DNA of 64,000 nt, taken from positions 310,001 to 374,000 of the forward strand of contig NZ_CP059449.1 in the NCBI RefSeq assembly GCF_022023855.1, in the 5' to 3' direction. Both the position numbers and the translations under genes were made by a program. The notes beneath the pieces were generated by a model, which searched no databases, had not been told where the DNA came from, and saw nothing but the letters and a program-made list of their open reading frames with translations. Positions 19,971-27,721 of this stretch are shown in pieces. How positions within the stretch are numbered: the first letter of the stretch is position 1; each line of letters starts with the position of its first letter. Origin of the DNA: Azospirillum brasilense. Its GTDB lineage: Bacteria; Pseudomonadota; Alphaproteobacteria; Azospirillales; Azospirillaceae.

Positions 19971-20133
19971 GTCGGCGCAGCCGGGCGGATGAGATCAGGT
20001 TGGATGGACAATGCGGCGTCCATCCGGGCGCCGCTCCATCCGGTCCGCCAATTTAGTGCAATCGCTTATCGCCGAGGCGGTTGTCTGACGTGGCCATGAC
20101 CGGGAAGCCGGCCGACGCCCCCGCAGGAAGCCC

Positions 20134-20162
20134 TTGTGCAGCGCGGCGATCCGGCGTAGGGT
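20134..20162 (+). promoter_or_regulatory. Promoter for a leaderless leader-peptide transcript
   Basis: TTGTGC (20134-20139), a 17-bp spacer, then TAGGGT (20157-20162). The ATG of the leader peptide is 8 nt after the -10, so transcription would begin at or next to its A. Leaderless trpL transcripts are known in rhizobia. Confidence 0.5.
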
Positions 20163-20169
20163 GCGAGCC

Positions 20170-20244
20170 ATGAACCCCGTGCGCCTCACCTCTCCCGCCC
20201 TTCTGGGGCGATTTTGGTACCGCTGGTACACACCGGCGGCCTAG
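20170..20244 (+). CDS. Aromatic-amino-acid leader peptide (TrpL-like)
   Basis: A 24-codon frame, MNPVRLTSPALLGRFWYRWY then TPAA and stop. The cluster FWYRWY contains one Phe, two Trp and two Tyr codons, very unlikely by chance in GC-rich DNA and diagnostic of an attenuator leader. The downstream RNA can form either an antiterminator or a terminator. Unlike trpE-type loci, no aromatic biosynthesis gene follows: the next frame is a 39-codon ORF and then a convergent protease gene. In Sinorhizobium the released trpL RNA and peptide also act in trans, which would explain an orphan copy. That function is inference here. Confidence 0.7.
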   Translation: MNPVRLTSPALLGRFWYRWYTPAA

Positions 20245-20302
20245 GTATCGCACACCCACGATGCACCCAAAGCCGCCCGACCCGAGGCGGCTTTTGTGTT
20301 TT
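20235..20302 (+). promoter_or_regulatory. Transcription attenuator with competing antiterminator
   Basis: The terminator is AAAGCCGCC (20269-20277) pairing with GGCGGCTTT (20286-20294), followed by TTGTGTTTT. GGCGGC at 20235-20240, inside the end of the leader frame, can pair with GCCGCC at 20272-20277 instead, forming the antiterminator. A ribosome stalled at FWYRWY would leave 20235-20240 free, as in classical trp attenuation. Confidence 0.7.
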
Positions 20303-20371
20303 CAGCACGCGGTGCACGCAAAATCCTCCTGACGGTCACGGCGGCCTCCCTTACCAACCGGAGGTCACATC

Positions 20372-20491
20372 ATGTCCGATTTCGATTTCGACGTCGTCAC
20401 CGGCCCGTCCCGCGCCAGTTGCCCCGCCACCCCCAGCAAACCGGAAACGCAGGAGGACGGCCACCCCGCCGACAAGACCGGCCCGGCGTGA
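20372..20491 (+). CDS. 39-aa small ORF downstream of the attenuator
   Basis: MSDFDFDVVTGPSRASCPAT continues to ADKTGPA and stop. It has a good Shine-Dalgarno (CCGGAGG, 8 nt) and is the only frame that the attenuator could control before the convergent gene. It is acidic at the N-terminus with one cysteine and is Pro-rich. It could be a small secreted or precursor peptide, or the decayed start of a lost gene. No family recognised. Confidence 0.45.
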   Translation: MSDFDFDVVTGPSRASCPATPSKPETQEDGHPADKTGPA

Positions 20492-20559
20492 CCGCCCCGT
20501 GCCTGGAACCACCCCGCCCTTCCCGCCCCGCCATGGCGGTACGGGACGGCGGGGCGGTC
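20490..20559. repeat. Inverted repeat between convergent genes
   Basis: GACCGCCCCG (20490-20499) and CGGGGCGGTC (20550-20559) are perfect 10-bp inverted copies around a GC-rich core. It lies at the convergent end of the small ORF and the aspartic protease and could act as a bidirectional terminator. Confidence 0.45.
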
Positions 20560-20581
20560 CCTACGCAAGAACGGCCGCCGC

Positions 20582-21787
20582 TTACGGCAGCGTGACCGGC
20601 GCGGCGGTGGCGAAGCCGAACTGGCCGAGTTGCGCGTCGAAGAAGTAATTGTGGGCCAGCAGCAGGTTGATGCCCGTGTTGACGAAGGCGATGTCGGCGT
20701 CCGGCACGACCGGTTCCAGCGACGCCGGAGCCGCCGCTGTGGACAGCGCGGTGTTTATGGCGAAGATGCCCTTGACCGGGGCCGCGCTGGACATGGAGAA
20801 GCTGTAGGTCATCACCGGCTCCGCGTCGGGGCTGGACCCGTTCGGCACGGCGATGGTGATTTCCGCTCCGCCGAGATTGGCTGCCCAGTTCTTCACCTGC
20901 GGAACGCTCATCATCGCCCCGGTGACCCCGCTGTCGAGCAGCAGCGTGGCGCTCAGCGGCAGCGCGTCGTTGATCGTGCTGACGGTGATGATCGCCGGGC
21001 CGGTCAGCCAATAGGGCTGGGCCGGCGCCGCCGGCCAGGAGGTTCCCGACGCCGGGGCGCAGTTGCAGTCGTTGGTGACGTTCGGCGTGACCGGCGGCTT
21101 GGCCGAGGTCAGCGCAACGGTCTGGCCGTTGAAGGGGGCGGCCGTGAACTCGGCGGTCGTGACGCCCAGCGCTATGTAGCCGCTCGCCCCGCTCCCCGCC
21201 GAGGACAGCAGATAGGACGGGTAGAGCGGCTGGCCGTCCACCGACGCCGAGAGGAACGGGTTGCTCAGCGTGTAGACCACCGGATCAGATTGACCGGCGT
21301 TCGCGGTGTAGCTCAGCGCCGGGCGGCCGAAGCCGACGCCCATCATGCCCATGCCCGGATCGACCGGGTTCTGGACGCCGGGCGTGCCGGTGTTGCCGGC
21401 ATATTGCGCGCCGAAGACCACCAGCGGCCCGGCCTCGCAGACGGAAACGACCTGCTTCGAGTCGTTCAGCGACGCGCCGAGCGCCAGGCTGGGCACGAGA
21501 TAGAGGCAACCGGCCAGCGTGTTGCCCGACGGGTGATAGGTGATCTGCGCCGGCCCGAGCGACACAACGCCCGCGGCCAGCCCCTTCGACGTGTCGCCGT
21601 CGACCATCAGCAAAGTTGCGGGGATGACGATGCCGGTCGAACCGGTGTCGACCTGCACCTCGTGCAGCAGGCCACTCGGCGTGCCGATGGTGACGTTGAG
21701 AGAGTTGCTGTAGCCCGGCAGGTTGAAGGGCTGGCGGACCACCGGAATATCGACTGGCGCGGCGTAGGTGATAGGGGTATCGGACAT
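20582..21787 (-). CDS. Pepsin-like aspartic protease homologue
   Basis: A 401-residue protein with two aspartic-protease active-site triplets, as in bilobal pepsins: VQVDTGSTGIVIP (Asp47) and ATLLLDSGVTGAMM (Asp285). The hydrophobic-hydrophobic-Gly element expected after the first triplet is present in GMGMMGVGFGRP. The spacing of about 240 residues fits the two lobes of A1-type enzymes. No signal peptide or anchor is seen. Pepsin homologues are rare in bacteria; DUF3443-type proteins, which also carry DTG, are an alternative. The start at 21787 has GGGAG about 8 nt upstream, buried in a hairpin. Confidence 0.7.
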   Translation of the reverse strand: MSDTPITYAAPVDIPVVRQPFNLPGYSNSLNVTIGTPSGLLHEVQVDTGSTGIVIPATLLMVDGDTSKGLAAGVVSLGPAQITYHPSGNTLAGCLYLVPSLALGASLNDSKQVVSVCEAGPLVVFGAQYAGNTGTPGVQNPVDPGMGMMGVGFGRPALSYTANAGQSDPVVYTLSNPFLSASVDGQPLYPSYLLSSAGSGASGYIALGVTTAEFTAAPFNGQTVALTSAKPPVTPNVTNDCNCAPASGTSWPAAPAQPYWLTGPAIITVSTINDALPLSATLLLDSGVTGAMMSVPQVKNWAANLGGAEITIAVPNGSSPDAEPVMTYSFSMSSAAPVKGIFAINTALSTAAAPASLEPVVPDADIAFVNTGINLLLAHNYFFDAQLGQFGFATAAPVTLP

Positions 21788-21822
21788 GTGCTGCTCCCAC
21801 AAGAAATCGGATGGAGCAGCAC
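21788..21822 (-). promoter_or_regulatory. RBS-sequestering hairpin before the aspartic protease
   Basis: In the mRNA, GTGCTGCTCC (21822-21813 read on the minus strand) pairs perfectly with GGAGCAGCAC (21797-21788), loop 15 nt. The 3' arm contains the Shine-Dalgarno GGAG and ends directly at the AUG. Such a stem should block initiation until opened by temperature, a ligand or an RNA. The remaining gap to 22123 is AT-rich near 21840-21930 and holds no clear gene. Confidence 0.6.
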
Positions 21823-22123
21823 ATTTCCTCAGATCAAATGAATATTCAAACATCTCGTCAATACGCACGCATTTGTATTATTATATCTTCCTAGGAAAAA
21901 AGGAGGATGAGACCAAGAATGCTTGATGGCTTATATTTTCACGGACCACGATGACGATTCGTCCTTCAGTTTATTGCCCCCAAGAAAAGAAGCGGGCGCC
22001 GACACGCGCCATCCGACCGGACGCTTCCGCCGCATGGACAACCGACCCCGCCCCCGGCATCATCGCTCACCACCTCGGGATGCATCCCGAAGGCCGCACC
22101 ATCGAAAAGCGGGGGAAGCGCGC

Positions 22124-22966
22124 ATGTCCATCACCGACGTCACCAGCAGCACGCCCGCCGCTTTCGGCGCCAACGCCAAGCCGGCTCCGGCAAAGGGACC
22201 CGATGCCGCCACGTCGGGAACCGCCGCGCCCACGATCGGCCGCAACGGCACGGTGGACATGGTCAGCCTGTCTCCCGACGCGGTCCGGGCCATGAAGGCC
22301 GGGGCCATCTCCTTCACGGTGCCAAAGGCCGACGAGGCGGCGGTGAAGGACCCGGTGGCGGCGCGCATGGAAACCATGCTCGCCCGCCGCGACTACGACC
22401 TCAAGCAGGCCGACTACATGCGAGAGGCGATGGGCATGCTGCGCCAGACGCTCAACCTGCCCGAGGACCAGCCCATTTTCCTGGGTGGCGCTGCGCATGG
22501 CCTGCTGGACAAGCTGGCGGCGAAGAACGGCCTCAGCAAACCCGAGATGCCGGACGCGCTGCGCGCCGCCGGGGTAAAGGACCCGTTCGCAGAGGACGCC
22601 GACGCCGAGTCCGGCGTGATCGGCGTCGGCATGCCCAACAGCGGCAAGGAGATGCAGGTCGTCTTCGACCGGCTCGGCCTCGCCGGCTGGTCCGCCAAGA
22701 CGGACGATCCGCTGCGCATGATCGCGCTGAAGGACGGGAGCGACCACAGCGGCCCGCTGCTCGGCGCCATCAAGGAGGGAACGCTGGGACGCCTCACCGA
22801 CACCCGGCCGGACCAGGGCGCCAGCCTGTGGGCGGTGACCGACCGAGATGGGGAATCGAACGCCCGGGTCCTCGCCTCCGTCCGCTCGGTCGGCATGGAC
22901 GACGTCGCCACCGACATGGCCACGAACCTGCTGAAAGGGTTGAAGGGGCTGTTCGCCGGGGACTGA
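22124..22966 (+). CDS. Hypothetical protein with SLSP motif
   Basis: A 280-residue soluble protein. A disordered Ala/Pro/Thr-rich N-terminus leads to VDMVSLSPDAVRAMKAG (about residue 45), then mixed alpha-helical sequence ending NLLKGLKGLFAGD. No domain recognised. The start at 22124 (MSITDVTSSTPAAFG) has GGGGGAAG 7 nt upstream. The frame is open further upstream to 21923 but that part is Arg/His-rich and unlike a protein. It shares the N-terminal layout of the 19167-19970 protein. Confidence 0.6.
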   Translation: MSITDVTSSTPAAFGANAKPAPAKGPDAATSGTAAPTIGRNGTVDMVSLSPDAVRAMKAGAISFTVPKADEAAVKDPVAARMETMLARRDYDLKQADYMREAMGMLRQTLNLPEDQPIFLGGAAHGLLDKLAAKNGLSKPEMPDALRAAGVKDPFAEDADAESGVIGVGMPNSGKEMQVVFDRLGLAGWSAKTDDPLRMIALKDGSDHSGPLLGAIKEGTLGRLTDTRPDQGASLWAVTDRDGESNARVLASVRSVGMDDVATDMATNLLKGLKGLFAGD

Positions 22967-23042
22967 GGGCCGCCGCGCCGGTTCGCCGCGCACGCCCCCG
23001 CTCATGGTGGCATTCCTGGCGTGAGCCTACTATATTTGGCGG

Positions 23043-24947
23043 ATGCCGATCCGCATGTTGCCCGACACGCTCGTCAACCGCATCGCCGCCGGCGAGGTGA
23101 TCGAGCGGCCCGCCGCCGCCGTCAAGGAACTGGTGGAGAACGCCATCGACGCCGGGGCCACCCGCATCGACGTGGTGGTGCGTGATGGCGGCAAGTCGCT
23201 TATCACCATCACTGACGACGGCTGCGGCATGGGGCCGGACGATCTGGCGCTCGCCGTGGAGCGGCACGCCACCTCCAAGCTGCCGTCCGACGACCTGCTC
23301 GACATCCGCTCCTTGGGCTTCCGCGGGGAGGCGCTGCCCTCCATCGGTGCGGTCAGCCGCCTGACCCTGACCAGCCGCCCGCGCGGCGCCGACAGCGCCT
23401 GGGCGTTGACCGTGGACGCCGGCCTGAAGGGCGCGCCGCAGCCCCCGCCGCGCTGGCCCAGGGCACCCGCGTCGAGGTGCGCGACCTGTTCGCCGCCGTG
23501 CCCGCCCGGCTGAAGTTCCTGAAGGCCGCCCGGACCGAGTTCGACCACATCGGCGACTGCATCGAACGGCTGGCGATGGCCCATCCCGGCGTGGCCTTCA
23601 CGCTGGACGGCGACAACCGCTCGACGCTGCGCCTGTCGGCCGGCGCAGGGCGACCTGCTCGACGCCCGGCTGACCCGGTTGGGCGCCCTGATGGGCCGCG
23701 ATTTCCAGGACAACGCCGTGCCCGTGCAGGCGGCGCGCGAGGGGGTGACGCTCGCCGGCTGGATCGGCCTGCCCACCCTGCACCGCCCCACCGCCCGCCA
23801 CCAGCATCTGTTCGTCAACGGCCGCCCGGTGCGGGACAAGCTGATGGTCGGCGCGGTGCGGGCGGCCTACGCCGATTTCCTGCCGCGCGACCGCCACCCC
23901 ATGCTGGCGTTGTTCCTTGACCTCGACCCGCAGGAGGTGGATGTGAACGTCCATCCCGCCAAGGCGGAGGTGCGGTTCCGCGACCAGGGCCTGGTGCGCG
24001 GGCTGATCGTCGGCGCGCTCAAACACGCGCTGGCCGAGGCCGGGCATCGCGCCTCGACCACCGTGGGGTTGGCGACTCTGGGTGCGCTGCGCCCGGAGAG
24101 CAGCGAGATGGACGCGGACGGAGCCATTCCATTGCCTTCCCCCCTGCCCTACCGCAGCCCGGGGCACCAGCCGGCGCAGTCCTGGGGCGGCAGCTACGGC
24201 TCCGTCGTTCCGCGCGGGCTGGCCGACCGGGCGACCGCCTTCCAGGCGCCCCATCAGGCGCCGCTCCCTCCCTTGCAGGGCCGCCTCGCCGGCTGGCAAG
24301 CCGCGCCCGCCGCGCGCCCGCCGGACTACTCGGCGCAGGCCGCCGCCGCTGCTCCGCCGCTGGACAGCCACCCGCTGGGCGCGGCCCGCGCCCAGGTCCA
24401 CAACACCTACATCGTCGCCCAGACCAGCGAGGGCATCGTCATCGTCGACCAGCACGCCGCCCATGAGCGGCTGGTCTATGAAAGGATGAAAACCGCCCTC
24501 TTGGAGGGCGGCGTGAAGCGGCAGGCCCTTCTGATCCCAGAACTGGTGGAGTTGGACGAACCATCCGCCAACCGCCTGCTGGGCCGCGCCGCGGAACTGG
24601 CCGAGCTGGGCCTTGCGGTTGAGGGTTTCGGCCCCGGCTGCGTCCTGGTGCGCGAAGTGCCCGCGCTGCTGGGCCAGAGCGACGTGAAGAGCCTCGTCCG
24701 CGACCTCGCCGAAGAGTTGGCGGAGCTGGGCGATGCGCTGTCGTTGAAGGAACGGCTGGAGCATGTGTGCGGCACCATGGCCTGTCACGGCTCCGTCCGC
24801 GCCGGACGGTCGCTCAGCGTCGAGGAGATGAACGCCCTGCTCCGCCAGATGGAGGCCACCCCCCACAGCGGCCAATGCAACCACGGCCGCCCGACCTATG
24901 TGGAGCTGAAGCTGTCCGACATTGAGCGGCTGTTCGGGCGCCGCTAG
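23043..24947 (+). pseudogene. mutL: DNA mismatch repair protein MutL, frame-disrupted
   Basis: MutL links MutS recognition to strand nicking. The N-terminal GHKL ATPase is clear ([34 protein letters not shown]). The C-terminal domain has the endonuclease motif [12 protein letters not shown] plus CHGS and CNHGRPT. As written, the frame breaks twice: about one base is missing near 23,440-23,450, and one G is extra near 23,655-23,662 (tcggccggcgcag). The middle part ([19 protein letters not shown]) is therefore in another frame. A stop is met at 23513. The breaks compensate and all three segments stay conserved, so sequencing error or very recent mutation is likely. The stop codon is at the edge of the island insertion. 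Confidence 0.85.
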
Positions 24948-24950
24948 ATT
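24945..24950. repeat. Left direct repeat (target duplication) of the island
   Basis: TAGATT, overlapping the mutL stop. The same hexamer follows the right end at 39568-39573. Identity extends to 13 bp (TAGATTTGTCGGA at 24945-24957 and 39568-39580). Confidence 0.65.
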
Positions 24951-25020
24951 TGTCGGACCACAGATAGACTGACCCTGAACCACACACGAATTGACTCTGA
25001 AACCACAATAAGACTGACCC
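24951..25020. repeat. Left end of the island with three tandem 18-bp repeats
   Basis: The terminus begins TGTCGGA and runs into CCACAGATAGACTGACCC (24958-24975). Related copies follow at 24980-24997 (CCACACACGAATTGACTC) and 25003-25020 (CCACAATAAGACTGACCC), spaced 22-23 bp. Multiple transposase-binding repeats at a TG...CA end are the pattern of IS21, Tn402/Tn5053 and Tn7-type elements. Confidence 0.7.
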
Positions 25021-25557
25021 GGAGACGGCTCGCTTCGGCGTCGCGCCAGCACTCATTGGATGGGCGCTGACCGGCCTCCTCTCGCCGCAGATCGCGCTAT
25101 GAAACGGGCGGCGCGACGAAGGGAGCAAGCCGTCATGAGAATGATCGGCGAGTGCCCCGCCAACGGGCCGATAGGCAAAGGAATTTATCTGCAACGGTCA
25201 GCTTGCTGGCTGGGATGACGGGGAAGCGCCAACCAAATCGAGCGGCGGCAACAGACCGTCATGCGTGATTGAGCCCCTCCCTGTGAGCAACCGCACTGCC
25301 CAGTGCAGAAGCAAGATTCACACACGAATCCGCTCGCCAATCTCGAGTTAACTCTAAAGCAAAATTCTTCGTGCTTCAGCGCTGTCAATGGACCAATGAA
25401 TGAGAAAGCAACTCAACGCTTTGATTAGAAATTATTTGCCAACACCATCAACAACAGTTGATCATTTTGAGTTAATAATATTCAATTGAGTCTTTGGAAG
25501 AAATTGTTGGCGAGGCCGACCCATTACCGTGGGGAAAATCCTGAATATTCAACGGAT
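25021..25557. other. Gene-free segment at the left of the island
   Basis: About 540 bp with no convincing gene. The first 340 bp are moderately GC-rich with only short frames. From about 25,370 to 25,550 the sequence becomes clearly AT-rich, unlike the surrounding genome. Confidence 0.6.
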
Positions 25558-26368
25558 CTAGGGCCTGTTAGCGCTTGATCCAATCGAGGGCGGCGGCGAG
25601 GCAAAGGACGCCCGTGAAGAAGTTGGCAGTTTTCTCGTAGCGGGTGGCAATTGCCCGCCACTCCTTGATCCTGGCCCAAAAGCGCTCGACGAGGTTGCGG
25701 TTGTTGTAGATCCACGCCGGACAGGCGACCGGCGCATCGGTCTTTTTGTGCGGGATCGCCGGTCGTGCGCCGGGCTCCCAGATCCGCTGACGGAAGGCGT
25801 CCGAAGCGTAGCCACGGCCCCCCCACCACCCAGCCGGGAACCTCCGGCAGGATCGCCAGCAGAACGGGGGCGAGCGGCAGTTCACGGGCTTGGCCAGGCG
25901 CCAGGGCGAAGCCGAGCGCCGGCCCACCGCCATCCACGATCACGCAGGCTTTTGTGCCCCCGCTGTGCTCCAGATCCCCTTTTTTCGACGCGCCCGCCGC
26001 CTTCGCGTGCGCTCGGATATTCGTGCCGTCCAGGACGGTCATGCCGAGCGCGACGCCGCGCTGCTGGGCCAGATCGAGCAAGCGCTCCCACACGCCCAGC
26101 CGCGCCCAGCGGATGAAGGTCTGCGCCGCCATCCACCACGGCCCCAACTCCGACGGGATGGCGCGCCACTTGGCTCCGTTCGTATGCCGCCAGAGGATCG
26201 CCGTAACGGTGCGGCGCAGATGCTGGGGTGGTGTCTTGCCGCGCGGGCGGCAGGCTTCGATCAGCGGATGCAGAATCGCCCATTCCGCGTCCCTCAGAAC
26301 CTCGTTTCCGTACTCAACTCCCATCCCGAACAGATGGGCACAGACATCAAGCGCTAACAGCGCCCTAG
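25558..26368 (-). mobile_element. IS5-family insertion sequence (IS427-like), copy 1
   Basis: Terminal inverted repeats are near perfect: GGCCTGTTAGCGCTTGAT at the left, and the right end read inward is GGCGCTGTTAGCGCTTGAT. Both ends are bordered by CTAG, matching the short CTAG/TA target preference of the IS427 group. Length is about 810 bp with one transposase. Confidence 0.8.
25568..26324 (-). CDS. IS5-family transposase, frameshifted
   Basis: DDE transposase in two overlapping frames. The N-terminal part has LRDAEWAILHPLIEACRPRG and the first Asp in TVLDGTNIRAHAKAAG. Near 25,820 the frame shifts at a run of seven G. The second part has RGYASDAFRQRIW and NNRNLVERFWARIKEWRAIATRYEK, containing the catalytic Glu. 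The split at a homopolymer may be a programmed slip, as in several IS5-family elements, or an inactivating mutation or sequencing error. Confidence 0.85.
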
Positions 26369-26480
26369 AGCTGCCAAAGTAGTGCTAGGTAAATAGAAAA
26401 TATAGGCTGGAAATCCGTAGCGCTTTTTTGGGCGTTGCGTTCGGTGTTCCTTCCTCACGCTGTTCGAGTCGGCCTGACAC

Positions 26481-27719
26481 CTACTCCGGGTCGTACACCA
26501 CCTCCAGACGCTCGGCGAAGGCGCCGCGCTTGCGCAGATGGCCGTCCGGTCCGGGGGCTCGCCGCAGCCCGCGCCGCTCCAGAAGTGGCTTGAGCATCAT
26601 GGGCAGGATCGCGTGGTTGATCTGCAAGCCGAAGCAGGTGTGGAGACCATGCCCGAAATGCATGTACTCATGGGCCAAGCGACGTGGGTTGAACCGCCTG
26701 GGATCGGGCACGCGCCGTTCGTCCATCATCGCCGAGCTGAAGGCAACGAGCAGAGTCGCCCCTTCGCGCACGTTGGTGGCCCGGCGGCTGCCGGCCGCGA
26801 TGAGCTCGTCCCTCACCGCAACCCGCGGCAGTGTCGGGGCGAGCGGGTCAAAGCGCATGGCCTCCAGTACGTATCCGAGAAGCAGCGCGTCGTCACCAGC
26901 CAGCGCTGCCTTCCGTGCGCCCTCCAACTCGGCTGGCCGGCGCAGCAACTGCTCGAGGGCTTGGGGCACGACCATCGGTGGCTGCGGCGGTCCACCCACC
27001 ACGAAGCCGGTCAGGGCGGCACGGATCTGGCCGTCGGAGAAGCCCGGATCGCCGCGGCTCTGGCGGTCCAGGCAGCGCCCGAGAACGTCGTCCCCGAACG
27101 CGCCGGAGGCGCGGCGGGCTTCGATCAGCCCTTGGATGTGGGCGCGCAGGGCCGGTGCGATCGCGTCGACCTCGGCGCGCAGATCCGGGTCGTCGCCGGG
27201 GTCGGCAAACTGGAATTCGAAGAGCCGGGACGCCCAGATCCTCAGATCGCCGTCCGGCGGGTCGGACACACCGAAGTACCGGCCCAGGACGGCGAAGGTG
27301 ACTTCGCGGACGAGGTCGTTCACCACTTCAATGCGGCCGCCGCCCGCCCGCACCGCCTCGGCGGCGAGACGCCCAGCCTCCGCAGCGAGCGCGGGAAGGT
27401 CGTCGGAGCGGACAACCGTCCTCATCGCCGCCGTGTCGCGGCGGTAGTCGGACGTGTCGCGCATCCCCAGAAAGAACGGCTGCCCGCCCATGATGACGTC
27501 GAGCTTCCTCGCGTAGGGAACCGCGAAGGCGTCGTCGTTCAGGAACACCTCGCGCACGTCATCGTAGCGGGTCACCACGACCGTATCGCCAATGCGCAGA
27601 ACCGGCGATACGGCGCGCAGGACCCGGAACACCGCCGGAAGGCTTCGCATCATCCAACCGGCGAGCGCGCCTTTCAGCCCGCCGGGCCGCCCCCTGGGTC
27701 CGACGCCTTCGACCCGCAT
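26481..27719 (-). CDS. Cytochrome P450 lacking the I-helix acid-alcohol pair
   Basis: A 412-residue soluble P450. The heme-thiolate loop FGHGLHTCFG (Cys362) and the ExxR pair EAMR (Glu286-Arg289) are intact. The I-helix, normally AGxDT, reads TGFVVGGPPQPPMV (residues 237-250), so the acid and the threonine for O2 activation are absent. P450s of this type (CYP152, CYP74, the Ppo P450 domain) work on peroxides rather than O2 plus a reductase. No ferredoxin or reductase gene lies nearby. The start is 2 nt after the DyP stop, so the two are cotranslated. A role in converting a hydroperoxide made by a partner peroxidase is inference. Confidence 0.9.
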   Translation of the reverse strand: MRVEGVGPRGRPGGLKGALAGWMMRSLPAVFRVLRAVSPVLRIGDTVVVTRYDDVREVFLNDDAFAVPYARKLDVIMGGQPFFLGMRDTSDYRRDTAAMRTVVRSDDLPALAAEAGRLAAEAVRAGGGRIEVVNDLVREVTFAVLGRYFGVSDPPDGDLRIWASRLFEFQFADPGDDPDLRAEVDAIAPALRAHIQGLIEARRASGAFGDDVLGRCLDRQSRGDPGFSDGQIRAALTGFVVGGPPQPPMVVPQALEQLLRRPAELEGARKAALAGDDALLLGYVLEAMRFDPLAPTLPRVAVRDELIAAGSRRATNVREGATLLVAFSSAMMDERRVPDPRRFNPRRLAHEYMHFGHGLHTCFGLQINHAILPMMLKPLLERRGLRRAPGPDGHLRKRGAFAERLEVVYDPE

Positions 27720-27721
27720 GA

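Noticed and set aside
21923-22123. 67-codon N-terminal extension of the 22124 gene
   Set aside because: Arg/His/Pro-rich sequence with the nearest Shine-Dalgarno at the wrong distance; the internal ATG has a proper site.
24945-24957. 13-bp direct repeat as attL of a tRNA-type integrase island
   Set aside because: No tRNA gene and no integrase are present; the inverted multi-repeat ends favour a transposon-type insertion.
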